The notes beneath the pieces are model-generated. The model was given only the letters and a program-made list of their open reading frames with translations. It had not been told where the DNA came from and ran no database searches. From contig CAJJDN010000002.1 in NCBI GenBank assembly GCA_905182985.1, positions 62,001 through 126,000 on the forward strand: a stretch of 64,000 nt of DNA, given 5' to 3'. Made by a program: the position numbers and the translations under genes. Numbering within the stretch: position 1 is the stretch's first letter; each line of letters opens with the position of its first letter. This stretch comes from Paramecium sonneborni (Eukaryota; Ciliophora; Oligohymenophorea; Peniculida; Parameciidae). Shown here piece by piece: positions 32,375-46,000 of the stretch.

Positions 32375-35300
32375 ATGATATAGAGTGCAATCCTAATAAT
32401 TGCTATGATGTCATCATTAATCTTAGCATAAAAATGCGGTAACTTTTAATGTTAATGATTCAAAGACACCATCAATTAACAATACAATATTTACGCCACA
32501 GTTAATGAAATAAATGAATGGGAGATGAGAGAGTTTTTCTTTACAGGAGAAAATTTGAAGTACAAGATAAATGGTGATTGTCCATACCTTGAAACTGTTG
32601 ATCCTTTGTCAGAAGTAGGAGATGCAGTACCTCATGGCGATCGTATGAATATTTAATTAATGAAAGCTTCAATTGGCAATATATAAAATTTGAAGGCATA
32701 TAGATCATTTGATAATGGAGCGTGGTTGAATGATTTTGTTTTTTTGGAATAAAACAAGACTGACATAGATGTCTTTTATGCATTAGGGTATGTAGATTTT
32801 GTTGATAAAAATAGAGATCCTCAGAAAATGGATTAAGTTCCTAGATTCCATGCATAAGTAAATGTACGAAATTCGACAGTGTCATTTATATGCCATGACT
32901 TAGATTTCTTGACAAATTATCTAATAGTGATAGATTGTTAATAACCAGATTTGGATGATCCAGTTCATTTGGGATATCACAATGGATTTATTGTTGTTGA
33001 TTTACAAGATTCATAACATTATGATATTTCACCAAATGAACACCCAAAAGGATATAAATATAATTATACAGAAAATAGAAAAATAGCATTTCATAATTTT
33101 AGTTTTTTTACATCTGAATAAGATTAAGAGGAAGGAGGATTAGGTGCTGATAAAATATCATTATTACTTGAGCAGAACCAGCATGGGCAACAGAGCATGC
33201 TGATTTAGGAAAAGATTAATTAGATGATGATTGTGAATTAGAAGTTTATAAATTTAGTAATAAGAAATTTTCATCAACTCCTGTTGCTTATCTTACAAAA
33301 ATAGAATTAGCAGCATTATTGGGTACTGATCCAACAAAATAAAAATTTTCTATTATTGATTTCTAATTAGAACCAAATGGAGACATCTATGTTCTTGATG
33401 GAGAAAATGGCGTTTATGTGTTAAAATTTACATCTCAAGCATTGGAGTGGAAGTTAAAGGAACATATAAGTTTCCCTTATATAACTAAAGTTATGGATTT
33501 GATTTCAATTATTTAGTAAATAATGATGGAACAACTACTAGACATTTGGTAATAGTGTTCAAAGATAAAGCAATTTTCTATGAAAATGGAATGCTGAAGT
33601 TTGGTATAAAACTACCAGAGAATGCTAATTATGGAAGAGTCTAAGTTTAGATAAGTTTATATTTTTTGGTTTTGAAATTAGATAATGTTGTATATGTTTA
33701 TCGTACAGATGACGGATAAAAATTGTATACATACACAAAGGATATATTTGATGCATTGATAATTAATCCATATGAACCAGATTTATTGGGAGTCAATCAA
33801 AATTCTGCACACAGATTTTTAATATCTAATGGATACTTAAGATTAAAGAAATAGGACAGTGTTAATGATGGAACTAAAACATATACTTTAGAAGCTGTAT
33901 CATTAGATGATACATCATAAAAATGTTCAGTTATTGTAAATGTGAGAGTATTAGCTAAGAACAATACTTAAATTTTTGAATAAAGTAATCATCCATTCCC
34001 TTAAAGTATTTATGTTCCTACTCCACCAATTGCTATTGATTTGATTGCTTCTGGTCCAAATCTTTAATATTCATCATTAGCTACTTTAGAACATCCAGAA
34101 TTAGGAAATTCAAAAATTATTGTAACAATAAAATCAGCATGGAACTTGTAATTAAATGGAATCAGACTACCTGATGCTAAAGAAGTCATTTATTCTGATA
34201 TTCTTGTTACTGACTCAGCTACTTAATTCTATTTATTACTTTAAATTCAAACCAAAATAGTTTATGTCTACAAATGTACTCATAGTCTATTAGATCATGA
34301 AAATGCAGAATGCGAAGATTTTGATACATTCGCTTTTGCAGCTTTAATAGACAAAAAGAAACACCCTTTCTATTGGTCGATCTTTATTGACTAACTTACT
34401 TATATGTATTAAGATACAGATTACTCCATTCGAATTTACACTAGTATTGGAGGATAAGTTACAAATGTGGGTAAAATAGCTGTGGATAGTGCTGATCCTC
34501 TTAATAAATTTTCATCAGTCACCATGGTTAAAAGTGAAATCTATTGTGTTTAAGAAGATAGAAAAACTGTTTTAGTTTTTGCTGCTACTTTACCATTTAG
34601 ATTACTCTATGAAATTAACATTAATATACTTAGCGAATACAAAATAGAAGGATATTTCACACCTAAAAGAGTTTTCAGTAATAAGAAAGGAAAAAGCTAA
34701 CTTTTATTCATTCAATCATTAAACCATTTATATGTAGGATAATTTACAAATTCTAATAGTTTCTCTACTTTTATCCTCTATCGTCAAATCAATATTATTG
34801 CTGATTCTCAAGTTGAAGTTGCTATTGGCTAAGAACATTTCTTTGTGGTTTAATAATATAATGATACAAGTTTGATTGAAGAATACAACTATAAGCATAT
34901 ATAAAGAATCTACAAAACTAAGGACTTACCACTCTTTGATTATAAATTACAAAAACCTTTGACTGTCGATTATTCATCACAAACAGGTTGGTTGTTTGTA
35001 AGAGCAACTGATGGAAAAGAAACAGTTGTCTTGATTTATGAGCCTGGAGTTGTTTCTCATATTTGTTTACATAAAGTATTAGAAACTAAGGCTATGGATT
35101 TTGATGGTAAGACATTTGACATGGCAGTTGATGGAGGCAATTAGATGTTTTCTTATTTCAATAATAATACAATCCATAGAGTTGTTAGTATTTTAGCTGA
35201 TGCTGAATTATACATCACACCAGAATTAGAAACTTAATAATATGTTAATGAACTAACAATAGGAGTTCAAGTTTCCAATTATCACTATAATAATCCATTA

Positions 35301-36922
35301 ATTTTCTATGCTTAGATTACAGTTCTTAATACTTAAAGTGATATTATTATTAACTAAGAGCTATTTACTTCAAAAAAAAAGATCTTCAAATTTATTAAAA
35401 AAAAATAACAATAGATAATTAAGATGGGAACAGATTGGTATACAGGATAATAAGTTGGTATTGCAGTGAAATGTGATTCATGTGAAGGTGACTTATAAGT
35501 TAGAAACAACATTTATAAAATTTTAGAAAGTACAGATATGCCATATGATATATCTGATGGAGTGTAATTTGGCACAGCAGGTTAAGTGTATTAAACAAGA
35601 TAAGCATTGCTTTTCTAGGATGTTGCAGGTAAATTCAAAGAAAGAAAAGAAATAGCAGATAGAAGTATCAGCTGTGAGTTAGTGACTGTCTCAGCAGATA
35701 ATAATTTCATATTATCAAGTTATACAACCACAAAAAATGAAGTTGGTATTTTTATTAATTAATGTACAAATTTGGCTAATTGTCAATAATTCAAATAAGG
35801 TTCATAAATTATTGGAGGAGCTGAGAAAATTTCAAAGGTTGTTATGCCTGATTCCAAAAATATTATAATTTTAAATACTGATCCTGAAAACTTTTCATCT
35901 ATAAAGAGTTTTATTTTGGTAACAGTATTTGATTATGATCAATCTAAATTTACAATTTCTAATAAAATTTTAATCAATGAGTATTATGTTGGCAGCAAAT
36001 TATTATAAATTGGAGATTTTGATGTTATCAAATATTAGATCAATAGTGTTAATTACAATACAATTATCTTTACAGATATAAACAATGGCCTTTACTTTGC
36101 TCATTTTGCATACGATGCCTAAGGTGTCTTTTCTAAGACTACTAATGAATAATTCAAGTTAAGATCTTTTTCAAATGATTAATATCATATAGCAGATGAT
36201 GCTTTGTTCCTCTAAGTAAAGGTTTTAAGCTGTTAACTTAATAAATCTACTCTTCAGATCAATCTTTTAGTGACAACAACTAATTCAGCTCATTATTCCT
36301 TTGGATTTGATCTTGATATTTCAAAACCAACTTTTGGATTACCTATAATAAAAGCTAATACTGTTTTAAATTATGTCTTGACTCCTTATGGAAAATGGAA
36401 TGCAATTGATAAACTTGCTTATGTTAATGGACATGTTGCTATCCCCTATAGTAATGAATTGAAAGTTGTTATTGGTGTTTATGATATTCCTAATAATAGA
36501 CCAGCAATTGTCAAAACTATTCCATTCAATCACGGAATTTGGGCTAATTATCGTAAAGCTTTACCAATTAATTTTGTTCTATTTTTAATTAAAGATGCCT
36601 CAACTAAATATGTATCCATTTATTTTTATAATTTAGCCTACTTTATATACAAATATAAATTATGATGACTAAACTGGTGAGTATTTAATTGAATAATATG
36701 AATTAAGAGCAGATCCTTAATTGTTTCTAACCAATTCTACATCTTATTCTGACTAAGTTTAATTCAAAATCTATTTGCGTAATGACTTTACTGAAGTCCA
36801 AGGATTAGCATATTTATCAACCACAGATCCAAATCCATCTAAAGTTCCTATTCCTGATGATAGCGAAAGGTATTTTAAATCACATACCATTTAGTTCCAA
36901 CAAGTGGTAGATTACAGGATGA
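32375..36922 (+). pseudogene. Large type I surface protein, decayed copy A
   Basis: Close duplicate of the intact gene at 43087-47727. It retains the signal peptide region (SAILIIAMMSSLILAQ) and all ectodomain blocks. Two single-base losses break the frame: in the A run near 33169 (CTTGAGC against CTTAGAGC in the intact copy) and near 33488 (CTAAAG against CTAAAAG). At the 3' end an in-frame 90-bp deletion removes the membrane helix, so the last exon would read only SNKWQITG before TGA. Long stretches elsewhere appear identical. Both single-base losses are in or near homopolymers, so sequencing error cannot be excluded for them; the 90-bp loss is unambiguous. If expressed from a corrected frame it would be a secreted form. 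Confidence 0.8.
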
Positions 36923-37013
36923 TTTGATTTTTATACAATAACTATTTTATCCGTCCATATTAATGTGTATATAAAGTTTAATATTTCTATTAATAATTAT
37001 TTTTCATGTTATT

Positions 37014-37325
37014 TATCAATTCTTTTAGCAAATTGGTATATTTTCTTTAAGGAATTGTATCAAATTCTTGATAAATTGGTTTATATTCTGCTTCACCACC
37101 ATCATTAAATCTGACTTTAGATTAGAAGGAATTTCATTTATAAATTAATTTTAATTAGCTTGGCTTTTTTAAATTAATTAAATAATATCTAAATTTCTAA
37201 ATCTATTGATTAAACTAATTTAAAATTTAATACCATATTATATATTCCAAAGGCTATCTTTTCATTTAAAAACACTAAAAATTTTGCTTGCTCTTATCTT
37301 AAACAATAATGTAATTAAAATTCAA
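37014..37325 (-). pseudogene. 3' remnant of a two-helix membrane protein gene
   Basis: Similar to the 3' end of the gene at 47823-49714 (compare 47823-48180), in the same relative place after the large surface gene. It carries several indels and no upstream exons. It shows that the segmental duplication extended past the surface gene and was then truncated. Confidence 0.65.
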
Positions 37326-37430
37326 TCAATATTTATTTTCTTATAATATTTAAAAAAAATCTAAACATAAACCCTTGCCAAGCTAATTAGATAAATAATT
37401 TTTTAGTTTATAATATATTCTTCCAATTTA

Positions 37431-37985
37431 TAAAGTTTAACTATTTTATTTTGGAATACAAATTAGATTTAAATTTTGTAAAAAATATTGTTTTTGATCA
37501 AACAGTGTTTGGAGTATGCTCTTGCAAGCAAAAATGAAGAACGAACAAAGGAAAAGATATGCAATAGATTATTGAGAAGAAAATAGTTAAAGGGAAGAGA
37601 AAGGATATTAGCAAAAAAAATTTTTCATTTTGCTCAAGTTAGATCATCATAATATTATATTTCATGAAGTATATTATATTAACGTATAGTGAAATAAGTA
37701 TCTTTGGATAATTATAGGCATATGATAGGTTGATTGGATTCCAAAAAAATGTAACATTTCCATAGAAGCAAATTCATGAAATAATTTAGATTTAAGTTAT
37801 ATGATATTGAGTATGATTAATGGTTAGATGAAATATATAAATAAAGAAACTCAGTATATTGTGAAACAAAATCAAGTTTGTTTTAAATCTCTTATAGGAT
37901 AATCATTTCATAATTTCTTACACTTCAAAATATTATTTTAACTTAGATTGCAATTACAAATTCAGAAGCAAAGTAAATAATCCAT
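37431..37985 (+). pseudogene. Heavily decayed second COQ3-flank remnant
   Basis: Shows scattered similarity to 30636-31860: a shared TTAACTATTTT...GAATACAAATTAG start, a middle piece like the COQ3 tail (AAGTATGATTaatGG then AGATGAAATATA), and a shared 3' piece (GCAATTACAAATTCAGAA). No reading frame remains. The rest of 36923-38152 is AT-rich without features. Confidence 0.5.
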
Positions 37986-38152
37986 TTTTGAAAATCATAA
38001 CTTAGGAATTCCAAAATCCACTAGAACTTAATGAAAAAATGAATGAATTTAAATGACCAAAACATGTTCAGGTGAAAGAGATGAATATTAGATGTTAGCA
38101 AGACCTATACTTTATTGATATAGATTAAAAATGATCGAAAATATAGTCAAAT

Positions 38153-38921
38153 TCATTTGAGTAATAACTTTTCAATTTCCTTCTTCAGGTTTCCTTTTTT
38201 TAATTCTTAGAGTAAGCTTTTGGTATCAGGATAAACCTCTAAAATAACGGACATGTCCTTATCATTAACTTTCAACATTTCTCGAATTTCTAAATCTATA
38301 AAACATAATTTGTATTCATACATTATGATTGTTCACTTCTCCTTCGAGTCTACATCAAGGGTGCTTCTTACTGATCTAGAAGTCGTCGTTTTCTCTTCAA
38401 ATTTATATATGAGTGATCTCCACTTTACTTTCTTATTTCATCATAATCTAGAATACTATCCTCTTCTACAGGTATTTCCTTTATCATTTTGAGATTTAGT
38501 TTAACCTTTGTACCTTTTACAGATACAGGAATGTTTTGATCTATTTTTTACTAAGCTGGATTCTGTGTCTCTGTTTAGAATGGAATAATCTGTTAAGGTA
38601 GAATTTGTAAGTGAGGTGTTTATGGTATCATTGGAATTCGCATAGGAGCCATTTAAGGTAGTTGTTGCATCTATTGCATTTATTACAATTGCTGCATCAT
38701 TACATAATATGATGAATAGTTTATTAATGGAGACCTAAAATGGTATAAGAGTTTAGAGTAATATGTATATTGGGTATATAATAGAGTAAATTAGAAATTA
38801 GTACTTACATGAACTGAGGATTAGGATAGATCATTGGAGTTTATGCTGTTGATTATACTGGAGCATAAACAGGAGGTTTAGCTTTTAACATTGCCAAGTA
38901 ATCTTATTGGGGAAAGCTCAT
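38153..38921 (-). CDS. Gln/Met/Pro-rich protein, unknown
   Basis: Spliced 222 aa. The first intron is 74 nt (38735-38808), far longer than the usual 20-30; a second is 26 nt. The N-terminal half is low complexity, with MQQLQQMQQMQQLPQMAPMR and many Pro/Gln. The C-terminal half is charged: KMIKEIPVEEDSILDYDEI, a basic KRKRRL patch, then a compact helix (EIREMLKVNDKDMSVILEV) ending in lysine-rich sequence. The basic patch may be a nuclear signal. No family recognised. Confidence 0.6.
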
Positions 38922-39141
38922 TTTTGAGTTATTTAAATATTTCTCTAAGAATTCATATTCAGATTCGATATTTAGATTTACAGAAGATTTTATGGATAGA
39001 AAAATCAGATCATTTCTGATTTATTCTACAGGTTTATGGGTTCAATTTAGATAAACTGAATTGGATCAAAAAGTCATCTGACCACAACCAGTTATTATAT
39101 TTGTTTAAATGTTATATTGAGAGATCTCTCTTTAATAAAAA

Positions 39142-40042
39142 ATGTAAAAATCTCATTCTCCTCAGCCTCGTCGTACAAACAGCAAATATTCCTCCTTTCC
39201 CTTTAAATTACCAATGAATAACCTCGCTCTTCCTTTAACCAACAGCCATGTATAGTCGGATTAGGGTAGAAAGGTGATAATACATGTAGGATAACAATCA
39301 GGCAAAAAGATTAAATAACTTTTATAAGTCAATACGAGGCCACTAATAAATCCAGCAAAAGTTCAAATCGATATTGAAAAATTGTAGATCATAATGAATG
39401 GGAAGTATGAAAAAAATATCTCAAACACTTCTTACTCAATGTAGGTTGAAAATACTCTTAAAGAATTTCGAACAAAGGTAGATGAGCAAGATAGTATCAT
39501 TAGATTGTAGGAATTCAAGATTAATAGATTACAATAAGAACTCTTATTCTCCAAATAATAATATTAGCGAATGATATCAAAATTTGTATAGGTGGATGGT
39601 AAATATAACTATTATCCGCAATCGACTAAATTAACAAAATCTTAAATTAGTATACCATAAATTGAACCAATGCCTTCAATAAATAAAATTTTACAAGTGG
39701 ACAATAAAAAGAAAAAAAATATAATAGAAAAAATTTAAGGACTTGCTTGGGAAAATAAAAAAATAAAAGAGGAAGTTTAAAATAAATTTAAACAAGTTTT
39801 GCAATTTGTAAATGAATTTGCGATGACAGTCATTTCTTAAGCTTCTAGTCTCTATGTTTAATAAATAAAAGCTATAGAATCAATTTATGAAATACACAAC
39901 AAGTAATTTGAAATTAAATAATAGTTTTAACATGAATGATTACTAAGGAATGAGAGCTCAATATGATATATTGAATAGGGAAATTTAAATACTAGAATAG
40001 TAAAAGGAAATATTATATGATAAAGTAATTTCATTACTTTGA
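39142..40042 (+). CDS. Coiled-coil protein, unknown
   Basis: Spliced 292 aa. A 22-nt intron near 39900 connects IYEIHN to the final coiled segment (QYDILNREIQILEQQKEI). The N-terminal 60 residues are Ser/Arg/Pro-rich. Coiled coil runs from about residue 100 to 150 and again from 195 to the end. It ends 15 bp before the p28 start on the same strand. Proximity to an axonemal dynein gene is suggestive only. Confidence 0.6.
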
Positions 40043-40057
40043 AAATTATTATAATTA

Positions 40058-40793
40058 ATGAACGACATATAACCAGCTCCAAGTCTTGTTAAATATAGTA
40101 ATCCAATTCTCATTTCAAACAGTCAAAAGAAATAAATTAAATAACAGCCTCCAAGCAATACTGAAGATATTTTGAATGCTATACTACTTCCAAGAGAATT
40201 TAATCATTAGAAGAATCAATTGTAAATGTAATGTGTTTCTCCTGCACCTTCAACCAAACAAGATGTGCTTGAATTATAAGATAAATTAGATAAATGGTTA
40301 TAATAAAGACAGGCAAGAGAGACTGGTCTATGTCCAATTAGAGAGGAGTTATACTCATAATGTTTTGATGAATTAATAAGACAAATTACTATTAATTGTG
40401 CAGAGAGAGGTATGCTTTTAGTAACAGTGCGAAATGAAGTTAGAATGGTCATTTAAACTTATTAAACTTTATATGCATCAAGCATAGCTTTCGGAATGAG
40501 AAAGTTTTTATCTGAAGAAGAAAAAAAAGTATTCAAAAATATTTAATTAGGCCGAATATAGATAACGTATAAAGTAACTAGAATAAGAGTGCTCAGATTT
40601 ATAAAGACAAGTAGAATCCTTAGAATAAAAACTCTTGGATACTAAATAATAAGATGAAATTAAAAGATAGTAAACTAAAGAGGCTCATGCAGAAATTGTT
40701 TCCTAATTAAAGGCTGATATAAAAGCAAAAGTAAATGGCGATCTTGAAAAAATACTCACTGGATAAAAGAAATTACCTGATAAGAAATAATGA
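40058..40793 (+). CDS. DNALI1: Axonemal dynein light intermediate chain p28 (DNALI1)
   Basis: Inner-arm dynein subunit of motile cilia. Spliced 237 aa with a 22-nt intron after FLSEEEKK. NTEDILNAILLPREF, QQRQARETGLCPIREELYSQ, CFDELIRQITINCAERGMLL and RNEVRMVIQTYQTLYASS are near-invariant family blocks. The C-terminal coiled coil (EYRQRIKQLEQECSDLQRQV) follows. Length and order agree with animal and algal p28. The start is supported by a Pro-rich N-terminus as in homologues. Confidence 0.95.
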
Positions 40794-40899
40794 TATTCAT
40801 AATATTTTCATTATTTTATATTTGATAAATGTATTTAATGAAATAAGATAGCATCTTGAAATAAATATTAAAATTTTATTAATTTGTATTTTTTAATGG

Positions 40900-42101
40900 T
40901 CATAATATCATAAATCCTAAAATTGTTATTAGCACTTAGAATATCAAAGCATTTGAACTATCATCACAGGATAATCCAGCACAATTTTCTGAATTATAAG
41001 CCAGCACTTTTTCTTAGGATGGGCATGTACTATTAGATGTCTCCTTGATGCAAAAAACGGAAGTTGATCCAACTACTGAAGGATCATCTGCAACTTCTTA
41101 TAAGAGTCTAGGAATTGTTGTTTGTCCTAATGAAGCATCAGAAGCTAGAGTGACTATATTTCCCAAGAAATTTAATTTAACCTAATACATTTATTCTCCA
41201 TTTTATCCTTTATTTAATTTTTTAGGCTTGACTGTCTTTGTTACTCCAGCGGCGACTACTGTAATTTCAGCATCTTGAGGCTTCCATTTTCCACCTTTAA
41301 ATCCTTCCTAGTTGATTGTTTATTTAACATAAATGGTTTCTCCTACTACTAATTCAGTTGTGTTAAAAGGTGCCTGACAAACTTCATCTGAACATAATGT
41401 CAATGTGGATTGAGCAATATAAACACATTCTTCTTCAGCTGCATCTGCACAAACCTATTCAGCTTGTACTTTAGGCTTTATTTCACTTGATTTTAGATTT
41501 GCTAAATCTTTGCTAAAAATAGTGGAGAATTTAAAAGCATAGAAAGCTAATGGTTTAATTCCATTGTCATTTGGTAATAACAAGGTCACTGATACGGCAT
41601 AAAAACCAGTGTATTTAACCTCCTCATTTGATTCATCTTTCATATATAATGAGTCGAATTAACTAACAATTAAAAATTGAAATACTCTTTATTGACGATA
41701 AAGCTCCAAATTCTTGAGGAACCCTAAGTCGTTGCAGTAATAATTGTAGAGTCTGCTTCTTCATCTGTGAATGCAGCGCCAAATCTCCTTAAATTAACCT
41801 AGATACAAGTTGTGGGTAATCCAGTTTCTACAGAAGTCTATAAGTCTTTAGCATTAGCAAATATCAAAGAAAATTAAAGATTTCCATCCTTAAACTCTAA
41901 TTTAAATGTTGGTCTTTTGGCTATCTATTTCTTTCCATTAGCTTCAGTCTATTTGAAGAATCCAATTTAAGTTTTGCAATTTTTGGCATCCTTGCATTTT
42001 CCTTTAATAAGAACCTGGTCTTCTGTACATGTTGTTTCTGTTTCAGCAGTCATAGCAACATATACTAAAAAACTTACAAACAATATTTGTAATATTTTCA
42101 T
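40900..42101 (-). CDS. Cysteine-containing GPI-anchored surface protein
   Basis: Spliced 392 aa with a 23-nt intron near 41670. A signal peptide (MKILQILFVSFLVYVAMTA) is followed by an ectodomain with about 14 cysteines, several in pairs (CTEDQVLIKGKCKDAKNC, CADAAEEECVY, CSDEVCQ). The C-terminus is a typical GPI signal: small residues after CDDSSNA, then a hydrophobic tail (LIFQVLITILGFMIL) ending at the stop. Many ciliate surface antigens are GPI-anchored, but this lacks the periodic cysteine repeats of the large immobilisation antigens. Function unknown. Confidence 0.75.
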
Positions 42102-43086
42102 AAAATGTATTATTAAATTATTTTCAATCATTAATGGTGCTTATATAGCATAAATTTATAGAAGATGTTTACAAATATTACGATTTTCAAGATTTTTTTC
42201 ATTTATTTTTTATTATATTACGTAATCATTATAATATTAAAATTTTTAAATATATATAATTATATTTTATAGCCCGATTATGATAATATTCCAAAATAAT
42301 CATCCAAGGTAAGTATTTTCTATATAGAATGGATAAGTATAAATGCGATGTTTTAATATAATTATTTTTATATATTTTATTCAAAGTTTCAAATTTACTT
42401 GGCTTTGATCGTAAATTTCCTACTTAGACAAGCTAGAAACATTATTGTCTGTAAATATAGTTTACTGTTATCTAGATTGTATTTAATATTTAGTAATCAT
42501 CATCATTTTTTTTTCCCTTTTTTTTTATGATCTTTTGAACATGAAAATTACAATAAGAGCAATAAAGGAGAGGATTATGATCAAAAAAATCAAAAACATG
42601 TATTATTTTGAATTGATTTTTTAAATAGCAGGCATCTTGAGTAGGATATAATCTAATATGTTAATATAATAATTAATTTAAAATGATATAATAAAAGCAC
42701 ATTTTTAATGAAAATATTAAGAAATTTGTATTAATCAAGATACAATAAGGATTTCATAAATAAAAAACCACACATAAAATAAATTATATTTTGTTATATA
42801 AAGCATTAATAATATTATTACTAAAATAAAATAAAATTTGTTTACAGATTTTGAGAATATGTATAAAAATTTTAAATAATATGAAGTTGATTTATTAGAA
42901 ACTTAAAGAGGATGATAAAATTTTGATATATTGTAAGTTTTGTGATTAATTTAAATTTAGTAAATTGTAATTAGTTTAAACACATTATATATAATACTTA
43001 AAAAATTGTACATAATATAAAACATTTATTAATAGAAGAATTTAAACAAAAAAAATCTTATTTCCTAATTTATTAATAATTAATAG
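42102..43086. other. Non-coding flank, partly duplicated
   Basis: About 985 bases, AT-rich. 42102-42850 contains no convincing gene. From about 42880 to 43086 it is clearly similar to 32140-32374, the flank of the decayed surface gene. It presumably holds promoters for the GPI gene (left) and the large surface gene (right). Confidence 0.6.
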
Positions 43087-46000
43087 ATGATGAAGAGTGC
43101 AATTCTAATAATTGCTGTGATGTCATCATTAATCCTAGCATAAAAATGCGGTAACTATTAATGTTAATGATTCAAAGACACCATCAATTAACATTACAAT
43201 GTTTATGCTACAGTTAATGAGCTAAAAGAATGGGATATGAGAAAATTTTTCTTTACAGGAGAAAATTTGAAGTACAAGATAAATGGTGATTGTCCATACT
43301 TTGAAACTGTTGATCCTTTGTCAGAAGTAGGAGATGCAGTACCTCATGGCGATCGTATGAATATTTAATTAATGAAAGCTTCAATTGGCAATATATAAAA
43401 TTTGAAGGCATATAGATCATTTGATAATGGAGCGTGGTTGAATGATTTTGTTTTTTTGGAATAAAACAAGACTGACATAGATGTCTTTTATGCATTAGGG
43501 TATGTAGATTTTGTTGATAAAAATAGAGATCCTCAGAAAATGGATTAAGTTCCTAGATTCCATGCATAAGTAAATGTACGAAATTCGACAGTGTCATTTA
43601 TATGCCATGACTTAGACTTCTTGACAAATTATCTAATAGTGATAGATTGTTAATAACCAGATTTGGATGATCCAGTTCATTTGGGATATCACAATGGATT
43701 TATTGTCGTTGATTTACAAGATTCATAACATTATGATATTTCACCAAATGAACACCCATAAGGATATAACTATAATTATACAGAAGATAGAAAAATAGCA
43801 TTTCATAATTTTAGTTTTTCAACATCTGAATAAGATTAAGAAGAAGGAGGATTAGGTGCTGATAAAATATCATTATTACTTAGAGCAGAACCAGCATGGG
43901 CAACAGAGCATGCTGATTTAGGCAAAGATTAATTAGATGATGATTGTGAATTAGAAGTTTATAAATTTAGTAATAAGAAATTTTCATCAACTCCTGTTGC
44001 TTATCTTACAAAAATAGAATTAGCAGCATTATTGGGTACTGATCCAACAAAATAAAAATTTTCTATTATTGATTTCTAATTAGAACCAAATGGCGACATC
44101 TATGTTCTTGATGGAGAAAATGGCGTTTATGTGTTAAAATTTACATCTCAAGCATTGGAGTGGAAGTTGAAGGAACATATAAGTTTCCCTTATATAACTA
44201 AAAGTTATGGATTTGATTTCAATTATTTAGTAAATAATGATGGAACAACTACTAGACATTTAGTAATAGTGTTCAAAGATAAAGCAAATTTCTATGAAAA
44301 TGGAGTGATGAAATTTGGTATAAAATTACCAGAGAATGCAAATTATGGAAGAGTATAAGTTTAGATGAGTTAATATTTCTTGGTTTTGAAATTAGATAAT
44401 GTTGTATATGTTTATCATTCAGATGACGGATAAAAATTGTATACATACACAAATGATTTATTTGATGCATTGATAATTAATCCATATGAACCAGATTTAT
44501 TGGGAGTCAATCAAAATTCTGCACACAGATTTTTAATATCTAATGGATACTTAAGATTAAAGAAATAGGACAGTGTTAATGATGGAACTAAAACATATAC
44601 TCTAGATGCTATATCATTAGATGATACATCATAAAAATGTTCAGTTACTGTAAATGTGAGAGTATTAGCTAAGAACAATACTTAAATTTTTGAATAAAGT
44701 AATCATCCATTCCCTTAAAGCATTTATGTTCCTACTCCACCAATTGCTATTGATTTGATTGCTTCTGGTCCAAATCTTTAATATTCATCATTAGCAACTT
44801 TAGAACATCCAGAATTAGGAAATTCAAAAATTATTGTAACAATAAAATCAGCATGGAACTTATAATTAAATGGAATCAGACTACCTGATGCTAAAGAAGT
44901 CATTTATTCTGATATTCTTGTTACTGACTCAGCAACTTAGTTCTATTTATTAGTTTAAATTCCAACCAAGATTATTTATGTCTACAAATGTACTCATAGT
45001 CTATTAGATCATGAAAACGCAGAATGTACAGATTTTGATACCTTTTCTTTGGGAGTTTAGATAGACAAAAAGAAGCATTCCTTCTATTGGTGGATCTTCA
45101 TTAACTAACTTACTTATATGTATTAAGATACAGATTACTCCATTCAAATTTACACTAGTACTGGAGGATAAGTTAAAAATGTGGGGAAAATAGCTGTGGA
45201 TAGTACTGATCCTCTCAATAAATTTTCATCAGTCACTATGGTTAAAAGTGAAATCTATTGTGTTTAAGAAGATAGAAAAACTGTTTAAGTTTATGCTGCT
45301 ACTTTACCATTTAGATTACTCTATGAAATTAACATTAATATACTTAGCGAATACAAAATAGAAGGATATTTCACACCTAAAAGAGTTTTCAGTAATAAGA
45401 AAGCAAAAAGCTAACTTTTATTCATTCAATCATTAAACCATTTATATGTAGGATAATTTACAAATTCTAATAGTTTCTCTACTTTTATCCTCTATCGTCA
45501 AATCAATATTATTGCTGATTCTCAAGTTGAAGTTGCTATTGGCTAAGATCATTTCTTTGTGGTTTAATAATATAATGATACAAGTTTGATTGAAGAATAC
45601 AACTACTAGCATATATAAAGAATCTACAAAACTAAGGACTTACCACTCTTTGATTATAAATTACAAAAACCTTTGACTGTCGATTATTCATCACAAACAG
45701 GTTGGTTGTTTGTAAGAGCAACTGATGGAAAAGAAACAGTTGTCTTGATTTATGAGCCTGGAGTTGTTTCTCATATTTGCTTACATAAAGTATTAGAAAC
45801 TAAGGCTATGGATTTTGATGGTAAGACATTTGACATGGCAGTTGATGGAGGCAATTAGATGTTTTCTTATTTCAATAATAATACAATCCATAGAGTTGTT
45901 AGTATTTTAGCTGATGCTGAATTATACATCACACCAGAATTAGAAACTTAATAATATGTTAATGAACTGTCAACAGGAGTAAGAGTCAGTAATTATCCAA

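Noticed and set aside
40216..40452. 78-codon minus-strand ORF
   Set aside because: Antisense of the conserved p28 dynein chain.
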